Source: Actinomycetota bacterium
GTDB lineage: Bacteria > Actinomycetota > Actinomycetes > S36-B12
Assembly (NCBI GenBank): GCA_026392575.1
Contig: JAPLBU010000297.1
Coordinates: forward strand, 1 to 5,688
DNA: 5,688 nucleotides
Direction: 5' to 3'
Part shown: positions 1 to 5,688 of the stretch, in pieces
Position numbering within the stretch: position 1 is the stretch's first letter
Layout of the letters: each line of letters starts with the position of its first letter
Made by a program: the position numbers and the translations under genes
The notes under the pieces: generated by a model
The model's database searches: none
Seen by the model: the letters and a program-made list of their open reading frames with translations, nothing else
What the model was told of the DNA's origin: nothing

Positions 1-654
1 GATGACGATGCCGCGTTGTCCGAGATGCTCGGGATCGTCCTCCGCGGCGAGGGCTTTGAGCCCGTGTTCTGTGCAGATGGCTCGGAGGCGCTCAACGCCT
101 TCCGCGAGAGTCGGCCCGATCTCGTTCTGCTCGACCTCATGCTGCCCGGTCGCGATGGCATCGATGTGTGTCGTGCCATCCGTGCTGAGTCCGGCACCCC
201 GATTGTCATGCTCACGGCGAAGAGCGACACGGTCGACATCGTCGTGGGCCTTGAGTCGGGGGCTGACGACTACATCGTCAAGCCGTTCAAGCCGAAGGAA
301 CTCGTTGTCCGCATCCGTGCGCGCATCCGCCGCAACGACGACGCACCCGCGCAGACGATCCTCGTCGGGGATCTCGAGGTCGACGTCACCGGCCACACCG
401 TCAAGCGTGGCGGCGAAGTCCTGTCGCTGACGCCGCTTGAGTTCGACCTGCTTGTCTGCCTCGCACGCAAGCCTGGCCAGGTGTTCACCCGCGAGGTGCT
501 GCTGCAGGAGGTCTGGGGCTACCGGCACGCTGCCGACACTCGGCTCGTCAACGTTCACGTGCAGCGCCTTCGTGCCAAGGTCGAGCGCGACCCCGAGCAC
601 CCCGACATCGTGCTCACGGTTCGTGGCGTGGGCTACAAGGCAGGTCCGGCGTAG
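1..654 (+). CDS. mtrA: Response regulator MtrA (5' end outside window)
   Basis: This is the DNA-binding response regulator of the MtrAB two-component system, a cytoplasmic transcription factor that controls cell-wall, division and osmotic-response genes in actinobacteria. The visible 217 residues begin inside the acidic pocket (Asp-Asp-Asp at the first three codons). The phospho-acceptor aspartate is in LVLLDLMLPG, codon 133-135, visible residue 45; by alignment from memory to mycobacterial MtrA this is Asp56. The receiver also shows MLTAK and the conserved lysine of VKPFKPKEL (visible residue 94). An OmpR/PhoB winged helix follows, with LTPLEFDLL, VWGYRH, ADTRLVNVHVQRLRAKVE and the ending VRGVGYKAGPA. 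Family length is about 228 residues, so only about 11 are missing and the true start lies upstream. The in-frame TTG at 16 is not the start because conserved sequence precedes it. The stop is TAG at 652-654, followed closely by mtrB. Identification is very secure. Confidence 0.97.
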   Translation, partial: DDDAALSEMLGIVLRGEGFEPVFCADGSEALNAFRESRPDLVLLDLMLPGRDGIDVCRAIRAESGTPIVMLTAKSDTVDIVVGLESGADDYIVKPFKPKELVVRIRARIRRNDDAPAQTILVGDLEVDVTGHTVKRGGEVLSLTPLEFDLLVCLARKPGQVFTREVLLQEVWGYRHAADTRLVNVHVQRLRAKVERDPEHPDIVLTVRGVGYKAGPA

Positions 655-671
655 TCGCTGGCAGCAACTCG

Positions 672-2372
672 ATGACCCGCATCCTCATGGCCGTCTCCCG
701 ATTCCTCCTTGCCGCTCCTCGAGCGATCGCGCGCGTCTGGCGAGGCTCGCTCTGGTTGCGTGTGACCCTCACGACCCTTGTGCTGTCGGTGATCGTCGTC
801 GGCGTCCTCGGCCTGTCGCTGCTGTCTCGCGTCACATCCGGTCTGCTGGACGCGAAGGAGCGGATCAGCGTCGGCGAGGCATCCGCCGGACTCGGTGAGG
901 CGCAGCGCATCCTCGACGCCGCCGACACGGGTCCTTCGACGCCCTCGGCCTCGCGACTCGTCGACAGTGCTGTGAGTGCGCTGGCTGCGCGAGCCGGTTC
1001 GCCGTCGACCTTCGACGTTCTGCTGCTGTCGTCACAGCCGAGCGGCAACGCGCCCGAACGCGGTACGAACCTGGTGGCAGAGACCAGCGTGCCTGCCTCG
1101 CTGCGCTTGGCCGTTGTCGAATCCCAACGACAGTCCTGGACGTACACCGAGATCCAGTTCCTCGACGGGCGCACCACCCCGGGCCTCATCGTCGGCGCAC
1201 CGCTGCTCGTGCCGACTGTGGGCCCTTACGAGCTCTACTACCTGTTCCCGCTCACCCAGGAGCAGGCGACCCTGGACCTCGTCAGATCCTCGGTGCTCAC
1301 GACGGGCTTCCTGCTGGTCCTGCTGCTCGGTTTCGTTGCGTGGCTGGCCACTCGTCAGGTTGTCGTCCCGGTGCGCGCTGCGTCGCAGACGGCCGCTCGG
1401 CTGGCCGAGGGAAACCTCTCCGAACGGATGAAGGTCACTGGCACAGATGACCTGGCCCGCCTCGCCACGTCGTTCAACGCGATGGCCGCGAGCCTGGCCC
1501 GGCAGATCCGCCAGCTCGAGGAGCTCTCGCGCGTCCAGCAGCGTTTCGTCTCCGACGTCTCACATGAACTGCGCACGCCCCTGACGACGATCCGCATGGC
1601 TGCCGATGTCGTGTACGAGGACCGCGACGTCCTCGACACTCCGACGGCACGCGCGGTCGAATTGCTGCAGAACCAGCTGGACCGCTTCGAGGCGCTGCTT
1701 GTCGACCTGCTGGAGATCTCGCGGTTCGACGCTGGTGCGGCGGTGCTCGACGTCGAACGTGTTGACCTCATCGGCCTCGTCCAGCGGTCAATCGACGGAG
1801 CTCAACCGCTCGCGGAGCGCGCCGGGCTGGACCTGCGGCTCCTTGCCTCGGTGGATTCCTGCCCTGTCGACTGCGATCCGCGGCGCGTCCATCGCATCGT
1901 CCGCAACCTCATCGAGAATGCGATCGAGCACGGTGACCTGCATGGCGTCGACGTTTCGATAGGTGAGGGGCCGGATGCCGTCGCGGTGTCGGTGCGCGAC
2001 TTCGGCGTTGGGCTTCGACCCGGCGAGGCGGCGCTCGTGTTCAACCGGTTCTGGCGTGCAGATCCTGCTCGAGCCCGCACGACGGGCGGGACCGGACTGG
2101 GCCTGTCGATCTCACTCGAGGATGCTCGGCTGCACGGGGGCTGGCTCGAGGCCTGGGGTGAGCCCGGAAAGGGTGCCTGCTTCCGCATGACGCTGCCGCG
2201 CGACCGCGCGGTCGGGATCACGGAGTCGCCGTTGCCGCTCGACATGGACGGCGATGACAGCGACGCGGAGATGACGCCAGTGAATGCGACGCGGCCAACC
2301 GTCGAGCGGGAAGACTCGTCATCGTCTCCGGCAGCGACTTTCGTCATCAACGGCGGGAAGCCCCGACCATGA
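672..2372 (+). CDS. mtrB: Sensor histidine kinase MtrB
   Basis: This is the membrane histidine kinase that autophosphorylates and passes phosphate to MtrA in response to envelope or osmotic state. It has 566 residues, close to the mycobacterial 567. A basic N-terminus precedes transmembrane segment 1 (about residues 31-51), an extracytoplasmic sensor region (about 52-205) and transmembrane segment 2 (about 206-228). HAMP follows (about 229-276, starting RQVVVPVRAAS), then the dimerisation/phospho-acceptor helix with SHELRTPLTT and phosphorylatable His298. The ATPase domain has the N box (NLIENAIEH, residues 412-420), DFGVGL (Asp443) and GGTGLGLSI (from residue 472). An acidic, low-complexity tail of about 55 residues ends the protein. 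The ATG at 672 is chosen because MTR...SR...WRGSLWLRV resembles the family N-terminus; no clear Shine-Dalgarno sequence is seen, and the 17-nt gap after mtrA fits co-transcription. The stop TGA at 2370-2372 overlaps the lpqB ATG. All catalytic motifs are intact. Confidence 0.97.
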   Translation: MTRILMAVSRFLLAAPRAIARVWRGSLWLRVTLTTLVLSVIVVGVLGLSLLSRVTSGLLDAKERISVGEASAGLGEAQRILDAADTGPSTPSASRLVDSAVSALAARAGSPSTFDVLLLSSQPSGNAPERGTNLVAETSVPASLRLAVVESQRQSWTYTEIQFLDGRTTPGLIVGAPLLVPTVGPYELYYLFPLTQEQATLDLVRSSVLTTGFLLVLLLGFVAWLATRQVVVPVRAASQTAARLAEGNLSERMKVTGTDDLARLATSFNAMAASLARQIRQLEELSRVQQRFVSDVSHELRTPLTTIRMAADVVYEDRDVLDTPTARAVELLQNQLDRFEALLVDLLEISRFDAGAAVLDVERVDLIGLVQRSIDGAQPLAERAGLDLRLLASVDSCPVDCDPRRVHRIVRNLIENAIEHGDLHGVDVSIGEGPDAVAVSVRDFGVGLRPGEAALVFNRFWRADPARARTTGGTGLGLSISLEDARLHGGWLEAWGEPGKGACFRMTLPRDRAVGITESPLPLDMDGDDSDAEMTPVNATRPTVEREDSSSSPAATFVINGGKPRP

Positions 2373-3814
2373 TGCGTCAGATGAGTATCGCGCGACGTGC
2401 GGTCGGGATGCTGACCATCCTCGTTGTCGCGTCGGGCTGCGCGACTGTGCCGTCGTCGTTCTCGGCGCAGGTGCCCACGTCGGGCCCGATTGAGCAGGGT
2501 GAGCAGGTCGGCGTCGATCCGGAGGATCAGTTCATCCGCGTCATCGCCCGCGAGCCGCGCCCCGGCATGACTCCGACTCAGGTCGTGCAGGGCTTCCTGG
2601 ATGCATCGGCATCCTTCGACGGCGACCACGCGGTCGCGCGTCAGTACTTGACGCCCGCCGCGAGCACCCAGTGGGAGACCGGAGCCGGGGTGTCCGTGTA
2701 CGACGGCGCGGCCGCTCTGAGCGAGCAGGGAAGTTCCGTTGTCCTGACCGCGACGCAGTCCGGACACATCGGCAGCAACGGTCGATACGAGGTGGCCGGG
2801 CCGGCGGCGGAACTGAGCTCGACGTTCGGCCTGACCAAGATCGACGATGAGTGGCGGATCGCGGAGCTTCCGCAGGGACTGCTCCTGTCGCAGTCCGACG
2901 TTGACCGCGCCTTCCGCAGTTTCGCCGTGTACTTCTTCAATCCTGACTTCTCGACTCTGGTTCCGGATCCGCGCATGGTGCCGGTCATCGGCCCGGGTCT
3001 GGCCACCACACTCGTCCGTGGACTTGTCTCTGGGCCCAGCGACTGGCTGCAGCCGGCCGTCCGTACCGGGTTCCCGGCTGGAGTGAAGCTGAACATCGAT
3101 GCGGTCCCGGTCGAGTCGGGCGTGGCGCGTGTCGACCTGACGTCGAATGCCCGACAGGCAGACGACGAGACGCGCAAGGCACTGTCGCAGCAGATCGTCT
3201 GGACCCTGCGGCAGCTTCCGGACATCCAGGCCGTGGAGATCACCGCCGGCGGGCAGCCACTGATCGTCCCCGGGGCTCCCTCGCCGCAGCCGCGCGATGC
3301 CTGGCCCACCGTTGACCCGAACGGCCTGCCCGCCGGCTCGGCCGGTTACTCGGCGAGGCCCGACGGCGCTGTTCGGTTGATTCCCGGCGGGGTCCGCCCG
3401 GTCCCCGGGGGTGCCGGCGCAGGCGAGATCGCGCTCGTCGACATTGCCATCTCCCACGACTCGCAGTCCATTGCCGGGATCGACCCCGATGGTGCGGTTT
3501 GGGAGGCCCGGATGCTCGAAGGGGCGCCCCTCATCCGCATCCGCGAGGCGGCATCGCCGACGGGTCTGGCCTTCGATCAGTCGTCCCTCTGGGTCGTCGA
3601 CGCCAACGAGGGGCTGCTGTCGGTCAGCGGTGACGGCACGTCGGTGCCGATCCCGGTGATCGGGCTGAGCAAGCGGACCATCCTGATAGCGGCGATCCCA
3701 TCGCGCGACGGCACGCGAGCGGCACTCATCGTCCGGCGCGGGCCTCGCACCGGTCTCCTGCTGGCCCCGCTGTCGATGCGCCGATCCGGATCGAGTCGCG
3801 TCTGGCCGAGGTGA
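2369..3814 (+). CDS. lpqB: Lipoprotein LpqB, main N-terminal part (frame broken near 3' end)
   Basis: LpqB is an exported lipoprotein encoded with mtrAB; in mycobacteria it is reported to interact with the MtrB sensor domain and to affect MtrA phosphorylation. The ATG at 2369 overlaps the mtrB stop as ATGA, indicating translational coupling. A modest Shine-Dalgarno-like GGGAAG sits at 2355-2360, 8 nt upstream. The start has a lipoprotein signal peptide: basic n-region (ARR), hydrophobic MLTILVV and lipobox ASGC with Cys24 as the likely lipidated residue. An LpqB N-terminal domain follows, then a GerMN-like domain (about residues 180-300, containing FAVYFFNPDFSTLVPDPRMV and GLVSGPSDWL). The C-terminal beta-propeller-like LpqB domain starts at about residue 350 (IALVDIAISHDSQSIAGIDP). 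As read, the protein is 481 residues and ends in a non-homologous tail after GLLLAP, stopping at TGA 3812-3814. The rest of the propeller continues in another frame to 4068. The gene is either truncated, repaired by frameshifting, or affected by a sequencing error. Confidence 0.93.
   Translation: MMRQMSIARRAVGMLTILVVASGCATVPSSFSAQVPTSGPIEQGEQVGVDPEDQFIRVIAREPRPGMTPTQVVQGFLDASASFDGDHAVARQYLTPAASTQWETGAGVSVYDGAAALSEQGSSVVLTATQSGHIGSNGRYEVAGPAAELSSTFGLTKIDDEWRIAELPQGLLLSQSDVDRAFRSFAVYFFNPDFSTLVPDPRMVPVIGPGLATTLVRGLVSGPSDWLQPAVRTGFPAGVKLNIDAVPVESGVARVDLTSNARQADDETRKALSQQIVWTLRQLPDIQAVEITAGGQPLIVPGAPSPQPRDAWPTVDPNGLPAGSAGYSARPDGAVRLIPGGVRPVPGGAGAGEIALVDIAISHDSQSIAGIDPDGAVWEARMLEGAPLIRIREAASPTGLAFDQSSLWVVDANEGLLSVSGDGTSVPIPVIGLSKRTILIAAIPSRDGTRAALIVRRGPRTGLLLAPLSMRRSGSSRVWPR
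3757..3775 (+). other. Probable single-base deletion site in lpqB
   Basis: Homology to LpqB leaves frame 2 and resumes in frame 1 within this short interval, which contains a four-C run at 3765-3768. The change equals loss of one base, and restoring a C gives a seamless LpqB reading. The surrounding GGCCCCG is not a classical X-XXY-YYZ slippery heptamer, and I see no obvious strong downstream stem placed to stimulate slippage. A deletion or a homopolymer base-calling error is therefore more likely than programmed frameshifting. Confidence 0.75.
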
Positions 3815-4068
3815 TTGACGCGGCCTGGTCGGGCGCCGACAGCTTGTCCGTGCTGGGCAGCGAGAGCGCTGGCACCGTTCAGGTCTTCGACGTGTCCATT
3901 GCCCGTGGCTCCTCCACGTCGCGTGGGACTCCCGAGGCGCCCGTGACGGTGGCGGCCGCCCCGGGCCTGCCCACCCTCGTCGGCGCTGCCGACGGCCTGG
4001 TCTACGAGTTCACGGCCGGCACCTGGGTTGAGCGGGTGCGTGGATCGTCCCCCGCGTACCCCGGCTAG
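3766..4068 (+). pseudogene. lpqB: LpqB C-terminal segment in shifted frame
   Basis: This stretch encodes the last ~100 residues of the LpqB propeller domain, one base out of frame with the upstream part. It reads PAVDAPIRIESRLAEV, then IDAAWSGADSLSVLGSE, which matches the normal LpqB C-terminal pattern in which an arginine-containing strand is followed by DAAW..AD.L.VLG. It ends with DGLVYEFTAGTWVERV and a TAG at 4066-4068. Adding one C to the CCCC at 3765-3768 joins it to the upstream frame as GLLLAPAVDAPIRIE and gives a 566-residue LpqB, near the usual ~580. The only start codon near its beginning is GTG at 3811, which overlaps the upstream TGA as GTGA and would give an 85-residue fragment. 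The final 59 bp overlap the 3' end of the opposing comF gene. I label it a detached piece because I cannot tell a real mutation from a base-calling error. Confidence 0.8.
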
Positions 4069-4726
4069 GTGCTGCCACGGCCGCGATCCCGCTCACCCGC
4101 GTTCCGGCCGCGGCAAGGGTGCGCAGAGCTTCACTGGCCGTCGCGCCGGTAGTCACCACGTCGTCGACGAGCAGGGCGAACTCATCCCAAGGTGAGGGGC
4201 GCGTCCGGCCCATCGGCCGGAATGCCCCGGTGATCCGGGACTGACGCTCGCCTCGACCCAGCCCCTTCATCGGCAGGTAGGCCGGGCCGGGCCGCAGTCG
4301 GTGTTCGACCCGGCTCGGCAGGCCGTCGCGAGTCAGGGCCTGGGCGGCGGCCCGGGCGACTGATCCGAGGGCATCGAAGCCGCGGGGTGCGTAACGATGG
4401 CTGGGGACGGGGATGAGGACGCAGTCGGATGGGCGCTGTGGCCGGGCAACCGTCATGGCCGCGTCCGCCAGCAGGCGTCCGAGCATCGGGGCGAGGCTGC
4501 GGCTGCCGCGCTCCTTGTACTCAAGGATGGCGTCGCGGGCGATGCCGTCGTAGTCCGTTGCGGCGCACGCGGGCACGACCAGCCCCGGGATGCTGACCGG
4601 TCGAGTATTCCCCCGCAGTTGCGCCAGGCACGGCGGGCATAGGGCAGGCCCTGGTGTCTGGCAGTGCAGGCACGTTCGACCGAGCACGAGGTCGAATACG
4701 TCGGTGATCAGGGGCGGCGTTGGCAT
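4010..4726 (-). CDS. comF: ComF family protein (phosphoribosyltransferase-like)
   Basis: ComF-family proteins carry a type I phosphoribosyltransferase fold and are linked in competent bacteria to DNA uptake and processing. In actinobacteria the role is largely unproven. The protein is about 238 residues. Near the N-terminus is a zinc-binding-like cysteine pair set, CLHC and CPPC, about 8 residues apart. Family motifs follow: LIPVPSHRYAPRGFDAL, then MKGLGRGERQSRITGAF. The PRPP-binding loop LLVDDVVTTGATASEAL, with its Asp-Asp pair, lies near the C-terminus. I prefer the ATG at 4724-4726 because it places the cysteines about 19 residues in, as is usual. An in-frame ATG at 4760-4762 would add 12 residues with no family resemblance, and neither start has a visible Shine-Dalgarno. 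The stop at 4010-4012 lies inside the lpqB 3' end, giving a convergent 59-bp overlap. In many actinobacteria comF follows lpqB in the same direction, so this orientation is unusual. Confidence 0.9.
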   Translation of the reverse strand: MPTPPLITDVFDLVLGRTCLHCQTPGPALCPPCLAQLRGNTRPVSIPGLVVPACAATDYDGIARDAILEYKERGSRSLAPMLGRLLADAAMTVARPQRPSDCVLIPVPSHRYAPRGFDALGSVARAAAQALTRDGLPSRVEHRLRPGPAYLPMKGLGRGERQSRITGAFRPMGRTRPSPWDEFALLVDDVVTTGATASEALRTLAAAGTRVSGIAAVAAPSRGTRGTIHAPAQPRCRP

Positions 4727-4813
4727 GCGGTCACGGTGGCAGGGCGTGGCCGGTGGGTCCATCGAGCGGGGCGGGCTGTGGACGGCCGACCGAGCAGGCC
4801 CGGTGGCAGGGAA

Positions 4814-4855
4814 GGTGCCGGGACACGGGGCAGGGCTGGTGCCGGGACACGGGGC
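4814..4855. repeat. 18-bp direct repeat, period 24 bp
   Basis: The 18-base word GGTGCCGGGACACGGGGC occurs at 4814-4831 and again at 4838-4855. The next base differs (A versus T), then GGG follows in both copies. This is a short two-unit tandem duplication in the upstream region of comF. Its function is unknown; replication slippage is the simplest origin. Confidence 0.85.
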
Positions 4856-4898
4856 TGGGACAAATGGCGAATCCGGCCCGATTCCGCGCTGTTCATTA

Positions 4899-4929
4899 CC
4901 CGTTTCTCCCGGAATCCGGGAGAAACGGG
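4899..4929 (-). terminator. Perfect 15-bp inverted repeat, possible terminator or operator
   Basis: The left arm CCCGTTTCTCCCGGA (4899-4913) and right arm TCCGGGAGAAACGGG (4915-4929) are perfect reverse complements around a single A. As RNA this would form a 14-bp stem with an AAT triloop. It lies about 125 nt downstream of the GNAT-LuxR stop on the - strand and upstream of comF, so a factor-assisted or tract-less terminator between the two genes is plausible. No U-tract follows on either strand, which weakens that reading. The half-site also recurs nearby, so a protein-binding operator is an equal alternative. The inverted repeat itself is certain; the function is not. Confidence 0.45.
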
Positions 4930-4950
4930 GAACGAAACGGGCGAATCGGG
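4922..4950. repeat. GAAACGGG direct repeats
   Basis: GAAACGGG occurs at 4922-4929 (within the right arm of the inverted repeat) and at 4934-4941, 12 bp apart. A related GAATCGGG follows at 4943-4950. The words may be part of the same repeat cluster as the palindrome or chance low-complexity similarity. Confidence 0.5.
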
Positions 4951-4963
4951 GTCTGGCTGCCGA

Positions 4964-5015
4964 TTTCTCCCGGTGCCTCGCCGTCTCCCGGTGCTGACCA
5001 TTTCTCCCGGTGCTG
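4964..5015. repeat. Three direct copies of TTTCTCCCGGTGC-type motif
   Basis: The motif appears as TTTCTCCCGGTGC at 4964-4976, TCTCCCGGTGCTG at 4984-4996 and TTTCTCCCGGTGCTG at 5001-5015. The cores start 18 and 19 bp apart. The TTTCTCCCGG core is the same as the half-site of the inverted repeat at 4899-4929, so five core copies lie within about 110 bp. The block sits just downstream of the GNAT-LuxR stop and upstream of comF. The regular spacing near two helical turns suggests a binding array, but this is inference. Confidence 0.75.
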
Positions 5016-5054
5016 CGACCTCCCCATGCCCTCGGGCCGGCGCAGCTCGGTTCG

Positions 5055-5688
5055 TCAGTTCGGGAGTGAGGTAAGTCCCTGCCGGAGTCCGGTGACCACG
5101 GCCTCGGCGCGGGACTTCGCCTGCAATTTCTCGAGGATGCTGCGGACGTGGTTCTTCACGGTGTTCTCGCTGATGCCGAGGTCGTCGGCGATGGCCCGAT
5201 TGGACTGTCCGATGGTCAAGTGCCGCAGCACATCGAGTTCGCGCCGGGTGAGTGCCGGGCCGAGGTACTGACCACGCGTGTCGCCGAGCCGGGAGGCGGC
5301 GGCCAGGCTCTCTGGAGTCAGGGTGCCGATCCAGGAGTCGCGACGCCCCCCGCGCTGCGCGCTATAGCGCGGGAAGACGTGGTCCGGCACCTGGAAGCCG
5401 ACGTTGCGAGCGGTCTGCCGTGAGGCGTCGTTACCGACGAACGCGTACCAGGTGATGACCTGCAGCTCCAAAGCGGAGAAGGCCCATGTGCAGGCAAGCC
5501 GCAGCGCCCTGGCTGCGTAGCCGCGGCCACGACTCCACGGTGCGAGCAAGTAGCCGACCTCGGCACCCCCGTGGCCGTCCGGGCGTAGGTCGATCGTGCC
5601 ACCCCAGCGGTCGGACGGGGGTGTCGTGACGATCCACACGGGGGAGGCCCACCAGGCTCCGCCCGTCGGAACCTTGCCGAGCCACTCT
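5055..5688 (-). CDS. GNAT acetyltransferase - LuxR-type HTH fusion protein (5' end outside window)
   Basis: About 210 residues are visible, and the gene continues past the window end. The N-terminal part is a GNAT acetyltransferase domain that would move an acetyl group from acetyl-CoA to an unknown amine. It shows GGTIDLRP (beta strand), AEVGYLLAPWSRGRGYAARA with the acetyl-CoA-binding RGRGYA, and the typical late motif VGNDASRQTARNVGF. After a linker of about 45 residues comes a NarL/LuxR-type DNA-binding domain at the C-terminus: LTRRELDVLRHL, SNRAIADDLGISENTVKNHV and ILEKLQAKSRAEAVV. This suggests a transcription factor whose regulatory part is, or derives from, an acetyltransferase. The in-frame GTG at 5637-5639 is not the start, because GNAT-like sequence continues upstream (EWLGKVPTGGAWWASPV). 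The stop is TGA at 5055-5057. Target genes and substrate cannot be read from the sequence, and no gene symbol is justified. Confidence 0.9.
   Translation of the reverse strand, partial: EWLGKVPTGGAWWASPVWIVTTPPSDRWGGTIDLRPDGHGGAEVGYLLAPWSRGRGYAARALRLACTWAFSALELQVITWYAFVGNDASRQTARNVGFQVPDHVFPRYSAQRGGRRDSWIGTLTPESLAAASRLGDTRGQYLGPALTRRELDVLRHLTIGQSNRAIADDLGISENTVKNHVRSILEKLQAKSRAEAVVTGLRQGLTSLPN

Larger units (their letters stand above)
4727..5054. other. Intergenic region with repeat cluster
   Basis: This 328-bp stretch separates the stop of the GNAT-LuxR gene from the preferred comF start; both genes are on the - strand. Several overlapping open frames cross it, but none has family-like sequence, so I treat it as non-coding. 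It is dominated by short repeats: an 18-bp direct repeat, a perfect inverted repeat and repeated TCTCCCGG cores. Any comF promoter should lie here, reading on the - strand. I see no convincing -35/-10 pair and no tRNA or riboswitch-like fold. Confidence 0.6.

Noticed and set aside
614..1189. 191-codon - strand frame opposite mtrA end and mtrB start
   Set aside because: It is a shadow frame of mtrB, with Arg/Ser/Thr-rich composition and no recognisable family.
1802..3457. 551-codon open frame on the - strand opposite mtrB and lpqB
   Set aside because: It lies fully antisense to two well-supported genes, is rich in Arg/Gly/Ser/Ala as expected from high-GC shadow frames, and shows no domain or motif.
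3757..3775. Programmed -1 frameshifting in lpqB
   Set aside because: There is no classical slippery heptamer or evident stimulatory structure, and LpqB is not known to use frameshifting; an indel or error is simpler.
4708..5001. 97-codon - strand frame with a repeated PRVPAP(A/S)LP stretch
   Set aside because: The proline repeat is just the 24-bp DNA duplication translated. The frame overlaps the comF start and has no family features.
4814..5015. Possible CRISPR array
   Set aside because: The repeats are too short, of different kinds and irregular in spacing, with no uniform repeat-spacer pattern and no cas gene in view.
4664..5271. Several + strand frames across the intergenic region
   Set aside because: They overlap comF or the GNAT-LuxR gene, have no conserved motifs, and read through repeats; high GC makes long chance frames common.

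Overview
The window reads as high-GC actinobacterial chromosome. The main evidence is the conserved actinobacterial cluster mtrA-mtrB-lpqB, in the usual order, on the + strand in positions 1-4068. High G/C at third codon positions and a mycobacterial-type MtrA/MtrB/LpqB protein set support this. A Micrococcales-like member is plausible, but the sequence alone cannot fix the genus.

Layout. Positions 1-654 hold the response regulator MtrA, missing only about the first 11 residues. Positions 672-2372 hold the complete sensor kinase MtrB, 17 nt after mtrA. Its stop overlaps the lpqB start in an ATGA. LpqB, the MtrB-associated lipoprotein, runs from 2369 to 4068, but its reading frame breaks at a CCCC run near 3765-3768. 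The last ~100 codons are in a different frame and end at 4068. One added C would restore a normal-length LpqB of 566 residues.

On the - strand, a ComF-family phosphoribosyltransferase-like gene occupies 4010-4726 (or 4010-4762). It converges with lpqB, and the two 3' ends overlap by 59 bp. Positions 4727-5054 are a non-coding stretch with an unusual cluster of short repeats: an 18-bp direct repeat, a perfect 15-bp inverted repeat, and three further copies of the palindrome's half-site. Positions 5055-5688 (- strand, running off the window) encode a fusion of a GNAT acetyltransferase domain to a C-terminal LuxR/NarL-type DNA-binding domain.

How the genes work together. MtrB senses cell-envelope conditions and phosphorylates MtrA, which controls envelope and cell-division genes. 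In the family, LpqB acts outside the membrane to modulate MtrB. ComF and the GNAT-LuxR protein have no proven tie to this system. In many actinobacteria comF follows lpqB on the same strand, so its opposite orientation here is a local rearrangement. I see no complete novel system. The items most worth a second look are the lpqB frame break, the GNAT-LuxR fusion and the repeat cluster.
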